Shown here: piece after piece, positions 58,659 to 64,000 of the stretch | Layout of the letters: the number at the start of each line of letters is the position of its first letter | Numbering within the stretch: position 1 is the first letter of the stretch | NCBI GenBank assembly: GCA_037191015.1 | Contig: JBBCKD010000029.1 | Coordinates: forward strand, 1-64,000 | Source: Ravibacter sp037191015 | GTDB taxonomy: Bacteria; Bacteroidota; Bacteroidia; Cytophagales; Spirosomataceae | Length of the DNA stretch: 64,000 bases | Reading direction: 5' to 3' | Translations under genes and position numbers: made by a program | The notes under the pieces: generated by a model | Database searches by the model: none | What the model was told of the DNA's origin: nothing | What the model saw: the letters and a program-made list of their open reading frames with translations, nothing else

Positions 58659-61352
58659 TTACCGGCCTATAACAATCCTGAAGGTCTGAACTGAGCTATC
58701 GGTCCGGCTGACACGCAGCAGGTAGCTGCCGGCAGGCAAATGCCTTACATCCAGCAAGCGGCCTGCTTTATCCAATTTCAGGACAACTTCATTTCCGGCT
58801 ATGTTAAAGAGCTGCATCGAACTGATCGATCTCTGGTCGCCAATCTCCAGCGACAGGTATTCGCCGGCGGGATTGGGATATACGAAAAGATCCTTCGTTC
58901 TGCCGCTTAAGTTTATGCTCTCGATGGCGCTGTGGGCGAAAGAGCCGTCCAGGTCCACTGATTTGAGCCGGTAGTAGTTAACAGATAAAGAAGGGTTGGT
59001 GTGGATATAGGTGTAAGATTTGAGGTCCGTGTGTTTTCCGGCAGCCTTCATTGCCCCGATCTTATTCCATTCCCTTCCGGTCAGGCTATGTTCTATATCA
59101 AAGTGGCTGGCGCCAGCTTCCTCTGTGGTGGCCCAGTCGAGACGAACGGCATTGCTTTCAGAAAGGGATGCTTTGAAGGAAGCGAGGGTGACGGGGAGGG
59201 CGGTGCCGGAAACCTGGATCGTAAAGCTACCTGTTTCGGCAGTCGTCCTTGCAGCGGCCAGGCTTCCGTTATAGACCCGAAAGTAATAGGCAGTTCCTTC
59301 TACGGCGTTGGCAATCGTCAGGCTTTCGCTTCCGTCTGCGTCATTTTTACAGGCGATGGAAGTCAGGGATTCACAGCTGCCGGTGAAGGCTTCGAGCACC
59401 AGGTTGAAATCGGTGGTATTGGCGGTGACCGTCAAAGCGCCGGTTGAAGTGGGCGTTACCTTGTACCAGACATCATAGGCGATTCCGGAAGCGCAGGTGC
59501 CGGCAGGGAGGCTTTCGGTAGCGCCGTTAGTAGTGCCTGATACCTGGCTGCCATCGGAGATGTCGACGGCGGCTATGCATTCGTCATTGGCGGGGATGGG
59601 GGGCGTGAGGATACAGAGGTTGAAGTTGATGCGGTGCAGTATATCGTAGGTATATACTCTCACATAGTAGCTGTTTCCGCTTACGAGACCCGTCAACGTA
59701 GTTTCCGTGAAGCTATTGTCAGAGCAGAAAATTCTCGCGGTAGGTATATTGCCGACATTGGTGAATACTTCCATGTAGCGTGCAGCAGACGTGCCGTATG
59801 CCTGGGTAATATTCGACAGCCGAAGCGTATGCGACGCCTGGGTGGCAGTGAAAGTAAACCATACATCGTCGTTGTTGTCGGCATGACAGGCATCGTGTGT
59901 GCTTTTGGTGGCTCCGTCGGTAGTGCCGGGTGTGGTGGCGGTACAGTCGTTGGCAGGATTGACCGTCAATTCCGTGGCATTGGCGTATTCGTTGTTGGAG
60001 GGAGGGTCAACAGGACTAAGGATACAGATACTGAAGTTGATACGGGCCATTATCCCACTACCGTCATGGTGGGCATAAACCCTCACAAAATAGTTTTCCC
60101 CCGCATTAAGACCGGAAAGTAGCGCCTCCGTATCTGCATTACCTGTACAGGCAATCCGGTCGCCCGGCGCTCCGCTATTACTTTTAAACACTTCGATATA
60201 CCTGTGGGTACCACCTCCCCTTACAAGCGTAATATCAGATAGTCTCACGATATGAGAAACCCTGGTGGCAGTAAATTTGAACCACACATCGTCGTCATTC
60301 CGGCCGGGCTGACAGACTGCCTGAAGACTTTGGGTTGCCCCGTCGGTCGTGGCAGCTACAATATTGGTACAGTTGTAATCCGGGTTGGGCGTAAGGGTAA
60401 CTGCTCCTGTATACTCGTCATTGGCCGGAGGGCTGGGAGGGGTGAGGATACAGATATTGAAGTTGATACGAGCCACTATCCCACTACCGTCATGATATGC
60501 ATAAACCCTTACAAAATAGTCTTCTCCTGCAGTAAGACCGGAAAGTAGTACTTCCCAATCCGAATAGGTTGTACAGGCAATCCGGTCGCCGGGTACTCCG
60601 CTATTGCTTTTAAACACCTCTATATGGCGCTCGATACCACCTCCCCTCACAAGCGTAATATTGGATAGGCTCACGATATGGGATCCCTTGGTGGCTATAA
60701 ATTTGAACCACACATCGTCGTCATTCCGGCCGATATGGCAGGCTGCCTGAGGACTTTGGGTCGCCCCGTCGGTCGTGGCAGCAACAGCATTGGTACAATT
60801 GTAGTCCGGGTTGGGCGTAAGGGTGACTGCTCCTGTATACTCGTCATTGGCCGGAGGGTTGGGAGGGCTAAGGATACAGATATTGAAGTTGATACGAGCC
60901 GTTACCCCATTATAGTCATAGTAGGCATATACCCTTACAAAATAGTTTTCTCCTGCACTAAGGCCGGAAAGCAGTACCTCTGTGTCGAAATAGTCTGTAC
61001 AGGCAATCCGGTCACCCGGCGCTCCGTTGCTACTTTTAAACACTTCTATATGCCGATGGGTACCATCTCCCCTTACAAGCGTAATATCGGATAGGCTCAC
61101 GATATGGGAGCCCCTGGTGGCAGTAAATTTGAACCATACATCGTCGTCATTCCGGCCGATATGACAGGCTGTCTGAGGACTTTGGGTCGCCCCGTCGGTC
61201 GTGGCAGCTACCATATTGGTACAGTTGTAATCCGGGTTGGGCGTAAGGGTGACTGCTCCTGTATATTCGTCATTGGCCGGCGCTTGCCCGTAACCGTAAG
61301 ATACTGTCAGTGATCCAAAGAGAAGTAATAAAAAAATAGATTTGTACTTCAT
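58659..61352 (-). CDS. T9SS-secreted repeat protein
   Basis: An 897-residue secreted protein with signal peptide MKYKSIFLLLLFGSLTVSYGYGQ. It is built of a 142-residue module repeated: three nearly identical copies (starting PANDEYTGAVTLTPNPDYNC), a fourth diverged copy (PSNNEYANATELTVNPANDC), and a fifth, shorter relative (ANDECIAAVDISDG). The module has DDVWFKFTAT and YFVRVYAY elements like pre-peptidase or PPC-type surface domains. A fibronectin-like segment and a T9SS type A sorting tail (LFVYPNPAGEYLSLEIG ... FRIVIGR) end the protein. An adhesin or matrix-binding role is inference. Copy 2 of the shared 29-bp motif lies 227 bp upstream. Confidence 0.88.
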   Translation of the reverse strand: MKYKSIFLLLLFGSLTVSYGYGQAPANDEYTGAVTLTPNPDYNCTNMVAATTDGATQSPQTACHIGRNDDDVWFKFTATRGSHIVSLSDITLVRGDGTHRHIEVFKSSNGAPGDRIACTDYFDTEVLLSGLSAGENYFVRVYAYYDYNGVTARINFNICILSPPNPPANDEYTGAVTLTPNPDYNCTNAVAATTDGATQSPQAACHIGRNDDDVWFKFIATKGSHIVSLSNITLVRGGGIERHIEVFKSNSGVPGDRIACTTYSDWEVLLSGLTAGEDYFVRVYAYHDGSGIVARINFNICILTPPSPPANDEYTGAVTLTPNPDYNCTNIVAATTDGATQSLQAVCQPGRNDDDVWFKFTATRVSHIVRLSDITLVRGGGTHRYIEVFKSNSGAPGDRIACTGNADTEALLSGLNAGENYFVRVYAHHDGSGIMARINFSICILSPVDPPSNNEYANATELTVNPANDCTATTPGTTDGATKSTHDACHADNNDDVWFTFTATQASHTLRLSNITQAYGTSAARYMEVFTNVGNIPTARIFCSDNSFTETTLTGLVSGNSYYVRVYTYDILHRINFNLCILTPPIPANDECIAAVDISDGSQVSGTTNGATESLPAGTCASGIAYDVWYKVTPTSTGALTVTANTTDFNLVLEAFTGSCESLTSIACKNDADGSESLTIANAVEGTAYYFRVYNGSLAAARTTAETGSFTIQVSGTALPVTLASFKASLSESNAVRLDWATTEEAGASHFDIEHSLTGREWNKIGAMKAAGKHTDLKSYTYIHTNPSLSVNYYRLKSVDLDGSFAHSAIESINLSGRTKDLFVYPNPAGEYLSLEIGDQRSISSMQLFNIAGNEVVLKLDKAGRLLDVRHLPAGSYLLRVSRTDSSVQTFRIVIGR
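59560..61285 (-). repeat. 426-bp tandem repeats within the T9SS gene
   Basis: The landmark GTATACTCGTCATTGGCC and its variants recur at 61261, 60835, 60409 and about 59983, spacings of 426 bp (142 codons). The three copies nearest the 5' end of the gene are almost identical in DNA; the fourth has diverged. Array boundaries are approximate. Copy number may vary between strains, and short-read assemblies may collapse it. Confidence 0.8.
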
Positions 61353-61753
61353 AGTAGCTATATTTTTTTAGTAAAAAGTGAATATCGGAGCGGACTTCGG
61401 GTTGCAGCGCCACGCAGAGGTATTAGTGCAGGGTTGTTTGATTATATTGTTTGAGCCAGGGTTCATAGCGGAGCATCTCACATGAATTAAGAGAAATACC
61501 AGGCAAAGACGCCTGACCATATTTCCGAGAGAACTCAATGCAAATACCTGCTATCTTTTAACCCGGCCAAGAAGTATTTTCCGAAGGGTGAAAAAATATT
61601 TCCCAAACAAGATTTTACCTTCCGAGGGCAAAAGGGATCTCTCGTCCAATGTGCCTTTTCCCTTACAACCCGCCGGCCTCTCTTTCTTTTCTCCCGATTA
61701 ATTCACACTTTTAGCACCGGAAGGAAACCGTACTAAAAACCCCAAAATCCCCA
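61353..61753. other. 401-bp divergent gap upstream of the T9SS gene and the glycosyltransferase
   Basis: Contains copy 2 of the shared 29-bp motif at 61579-61607 and AT-rich stretches near both genes. I see no clear TAnnTTTG on either strand and no coding potential. Confidence 0.4.
61579..61607. promoter_or_regulatory. 29-bp motif shared by the TPR-kinase and T9SS-adhesin upstream regions (copy 2)
   Basis: TTCCGAAGGGT followed by GAAAAAATATTTCCCAAA. It differs from copy 1 (52764-52792) only at three positions within the short central block. It is 227 bp upstream of the T9SS gene start and 147 bp upstream of the divergent glycosyltransferase, so it could serve either. Confidence 0.55.
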
Positions 61754-62851
61754 TTGTCCTCCGAAAAGAAACTCCGGATACTCATAGCTCCTCTCGATTG
61801 GGGACTGGGCCACGCCACGCGCTGTATACCGCTCGTAAGGTACCTGCTTAGCAAGGGACATAAGGTGGTATTAGCCGGTGAAAGCCCTGTTGCAGGGGTC
61901 CTGAAAGTCGCTTTTCCCGAAATAGCAATTCTTCCCCTCGAAGGTTACCGGATCAGCTACAGCAAAAAACGGAGCAGTTTTATGCTGCGCATCATATGGC
62001 AGGTACCGAAAATCCTGCGTGCTATCCGCAAGGAAAGGCGCTGGCTTAAGGAACTGCTGCGGTCGCAGCAGTTCGACCTGGTCATCTCCGACAACCGCTA
62101 CGGGCTTTATTCAGGGGAAGTCCGTTCAGTTATCCTTACCCACCAGCTTCAGGTTATTTCGGGGATGGGTAAAGCTGCAGACAGTATTTTAAGAAGATTG
62201 CACTACAGGCTGCTCGGTAAATTTACAGCCTGCTGGGTTGTGGATAATCCCGGCAGCAATGGTCTCGGCGGAATTCTTTCCCATCCCGGCACGATCCCCC
62301 AAAATGCCAGGTATATAGGCTTGCTTTCTCAGTTTTCCACTCAGGCAGCAGAGGTCACGGAAACTCCCGGCCGGATCCTGGTATTGATTTCCGGCCCGGA
62401 GCCCACCCGCAGCCTGTTCGAAACAGCCTTGCTTAAACAGGCTTCAGCGCTTCCGCAATACCGTTTTATAGTAGCCGCCGGAGCCCCTGGAGGTACAGCG
62501 CCTGAAGGATTGCCTTCTCATATCGAATATCATTCCTATTTAGGTACTACGGCCCTGCAGGATGCCGTCGTGCACTCGGAGCTTATTATATGCAGGAGCG
62601 GGTATTCTACGCTGATGGACCTGGCTGTTTTAGGGAAGAAGGCCCTGCTGGTGCCTACTCCCGGTCAGACCGAGCAGGAGTACCTGGGAAAATGGCTGGA
62701 GGAAAAGGGAACCTGCCGGACTGTCGGACAGGAACGGCTCAACCTTGAAAAAGATATTCCCGCAGCGCTGGCATTTCCCGGGTTTTCAAAAACGAAAGCA
62801 ATGGACGGGGACTTCAGCAAAGCGATCGATGACGCGGTAGCAGAAGTGTGA
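61754..62851 (+). CDS. MurG-like (GT28-type) glycosyltransferase
   Basis: A 365-residue GT-B-fold protein with a TTG start (the first internal ATG lies far into the domain). The N-terminal motif LRILIAPLDWGLGHATRCIPLVRYLLSKGHKV (about 7-38) is the glycine-rich acceptor loop, and the C-terminal donor part includes ELIICRSGYSTLMDLAVLGKKALLVPTPGQTEQEYLGKWL (about 276-316). The family is common in Bacteroidota, but donor and acceptor are not known; it is not the cell-wall MurG. It is expected at the inner membrane. Confidence 0.85.
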   Translation: MSSEKKLRILIAPLDWGLGHATRCIPLVRYLLSKGHKVVLAGESPVAGVLKVAFPEIAILPLEGYRISYSKKRSSFMLRIIWQVPKILRAIRKERRWLKELLRSQQFDLVISDNRYGLYSGEVRSVILTHQLQVISGMGKAADSILRRLHYRLLGKFTACWVVDNPGSNGLGGILSHPGTIPQNARYIGLLSQFSTQAAEVTETPGRILVLISGPEPTRSLFETALLKQASALPQYRFIVAAGAPGGTAPEGLPSHIEYHSYLGTTALQDAVVHSELIICRSGYSTLMDLAVLGKKALLVPTPGQTEQEYLGKWLEEKGTCRTVGQERLNLEKDIPAALAFPGFSKTKAMDGDFSKAIDDAVAEV

Positions 62852-62915
62852 TCGGGCAGTTAAAATATCTTCTTTCCGCAAGTATGTGACTCCTTTGTTA
62901 TTTTCAGGTCTAACC

Positions 62916-62947
62916 ATTGTACTAACCATGATTTTGACCTAGCTTTG
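62916..62947 (+). promoter_or_regulatory. Promoter of the BON-LysM gene
   Basis: ATTG at 62916-62919 (one mismatch) and TAGCTTTG at 62940-62947 (perfect TAnnTTTG), spacer 20 nt. The start codon follows 52 nt later. Confidence 0.6.
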
Positions 62948-62999
62948 AGAATATTGAAGCTATCAGTATCAAATTTTTAACTTTTAATCATTATATCAA

Positions 63000-63455
63000 A
63001 TGGGATTACTATCGTTTTTAAAAGGAGTCGGGGAAAAAGTCTTTAAAAAAGAAGAAGCCGCTCCTACCCCCGAAGTGGAACCGCTCAGAGCCAGCTCCCT
63101 GCTGGCGCATGTAAAATCTCTGGGACTGGCCTACAACAGCCTTACCGTCAAGACTTCAGGTGACACCGTGACGCTGGAAGGTGAAGTAGCCAAGCAGGAA
63201 GATTCCGAGAAAATTGCCCTGGCTGTCGGAAACGTGGAAGGAGTCGAAGTAGTCGACAACCGGCTTGCGGTAGCCGAACCACAGGATGAAGCACAGTTTT
63301 ATACTGTAGTAAAGGGAGATACCTTGTCTAAAATCGCCAAGCAGTATTACGGTGATGCAAACAAGTACCCGGTTATTTTTGAAGCCAATAAACCTATGCT
63401 GACACACCCTGATAAGATTTATCCGGGCCAGGTACTTCGCATCCCCGCGCTATAA
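63000..63455 (+). CDS. BON and LysM domain protein (Kbp/YgaU-like)
   Basis: A 151-residue protein: a short N-terminus (MGLLSFLKGVGEKVFKKEE), a BON domain (about 28-90, VKTSGDTVTLEGEVAKQEDSEKIALAVGNVEGVEVVDNRL), and a LysM domain (about 99-150, FYTVVKGDTLSKIAKQYYGDANKYPVIFEAN). The order and length match E. coli Kbp (YgaU), a potassium-binding protein. No signal peptide is present, also as in Kbp. It has its own promoter and terminator. Confidence 0.9.
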   Translation: MGLLSFLKGVGEKVFKKEEAAPTPEVEPLRASSLLAHVKSLGLAYNSLTVKTSGDTVTLEGEVAKQEDSEKIALAVGNVEGVEVVDNRLAVAEPQDEAQFYTVVKGDTLSKIAKQYYGDANKYPVIFEANKPMLTHPDKIYPGQVLRIPAL

Positions 63456-63484
63456 TATAAATTCAAAACAAATGCCCCCCTTGG

Positions 63485-63518
63485 ATCCCCCGCATATTCT
63501 GTTTGCGGGGGATTTTTT
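63485..63518. terminator. Terminator after the BON-LysM gene
   Basis: ATCCCCCGCA (63485-63494) pairs perfectly with TGCGGGGGAT (63504-63513), followed by T5. It separates this gene from the convergent oxidoreductase. Confidence 0.9.
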
Positions 63519-63565
63519 GGGCTGGTATTTTCCTCTGAGCCTGCTCAAAAGAGCTTGAGCATCCT

Positions 63566-64000
63566 CTATAACCTTTTTACACTTGGCTTGAGTGAAGTAA
63601 GGCTTCCTATTTTAACCGGTTGGTTGGTCTGGATACTCTTCCGGGCAGCAATTCCTATCAGTATCGCCATAGCGCCGTCGCGGATACCCGCCGCATGCTT
63701 AAGAGGATCGGGGGCATCCGGATTTTTAAAGAGCTTGTCCTGAAGTCTCCGGTCGCCGCCGCCGTGCCCTGCGCGTTCGCTGGTCACCTGGAGGATCTTA
63801 AACTCTTCAAAATTCTTATGCACTACAACCGGCTCGTTGATGACATCAGACTTGCCGCTCTGGTTCATTTCCGCAGCATGCAGGGCCGACTGGTCGAGTT
63901 GTTCATTTTTCATAAACGGGATATCGAGCCAGGCCTCTATCCTACCCTCGCTTCCGTTGAACGCAATTTTCCAACCTTCGTAAGGCGAATAAGTGGTAAG
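63566..64000 (-). CDS. Gfo/Idh/MocA family oxidoreductase, C-terminal part (runs off the window)
   Basis: The frame is open from the window end at 64000 to the stop at 63566, about 144 codons, so only the C-terminal portion is present. It reads YSPYEGWKIAFNGSEGRIEAW, then HGGGDRRLQDKLFKNPDAPDPLKHAAGIRDGAMAILIGIAARKSIQ, typical of the C-terminal domain of Bacteroidota Gfo/Idh/MocA proteins that oxidise sugars or inositol-type substrates with NAD(P). The Met at 63913 is internal, not the start. Confidence 0.8.
   Translation of the reverse strand, partial: LTTYSPYEGWKIAFNGSEGRIEAWLDIPFMKNEQLDQSALHAAEMNQSGKSDVINEPVVVHKNFEEFKILQVTSERAGHGGGDRRLQDKLFKNPDAPDPLKHAAGIRDGAMAILIGIAARKSIQTNQPVKIGSLTSLKPSVKRL

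Noticed and set aside
1..64000. tRNA, rRNA, transposase, integrase or prophage genes
   Set aside because: I looked through all gaps and found no cloverleaf, rRNA segment or mobile-element protein; the only transfer-like signal is base composition at 18.5-20.1 kb.

Overview
The window is chromosomal DNA of a Bacteroidota bacterium, most likely of the Cytophagales/Sphingobacteriales branch. Evidence: a short primary sigma factor without region 1.1, an HU-CCDC81/SPOR protein, two large secreted proteins with type IX secretion (T9SS) C-terminal tails, an RprXY-like two-component pair, and several promoters of the Bacteroidota form (about TTTG, 19-20 nt, TAnnTTTG). I see no rRNA, tRNA, CRISPR array, transposase or integrase. 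Genus is not determined.

Layout. 1-5.5 kb: rpsO-pnp, the primary sigma factor and menD, all on +. 5.6-14 kb: envelope genes (TPR lipoprotein, 1004-residue periplasmic TPR protein, outer-membrane beta-barrel, HU-CCDC81-SPOR protein, TonB-like protein), with three perfect DnaA boxes in the gap before the TonB-like gene. 14-18.4 kb: folC, trmB, gapA and dapD. 18.5-20.1 kb: a visibly AT-richer two-gene insert, an XRE repressor followed by a PIN-like putative nuclease, with repeated ACAWWTGT sites around the promoter. 20.3-24 kb: DUF2200, a CLC-F fluoride/proton antiporter preceded by a fluoride riboswitch, a RibD-C/DHFR-fold reductase and an MFS transporter. 24.1-28.2 kb: a TPR/coiled-coil protein downstream of gyrA. 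28.5-31.1 kb: a GntP-family permease next to a DSD1/D-threonine-aldolase-type PLP enzyme, probably D-amino-acid uptake and breakdown. 31.7-37.8 kb: gltB-gltD.

37.9-49.5 kb: collagen-like lipoprotein, nadE followed 7 nt later by a KgtP-like permease, a HerA-like ATPase, an SDR without the usual catalytic Lys, hemB, and an RprXY-like sensor/regulator pair diverging from a small secreted protein. 49.5-61.4 kb: a GNAT acetyltransferase, a TPR sensor kinase overlapping or abutting a LytTR regulator, a lipoprotein, and two T9SS proteins (1414 and 897 residues) that share a near-identical tail and 3' flank. The second carries 426-bp tandem repeats. A near-identical 29-bp motif lies upstream of both the sensor kinase and the 897-residue protein. 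61.7-64 kb: a MurG-like glycosyltransferase, a BON-LysM (Kbp-like) protein, and the 3' part of a Gfo/Idh/MocA oxidoreductase cut by the window end.

The best-supported unusual system is the fluoride riboswitch with its CLC-F antiporter. The best candidate for something undescribed is the AT-rich XRE/PIN-like pair. The DnaA-box triplet and the motif linking the TPR kinase to the T9SS adhesin also deserve checking. Several families of small dispersed inverted repeats occupy the long intergenic gaps.
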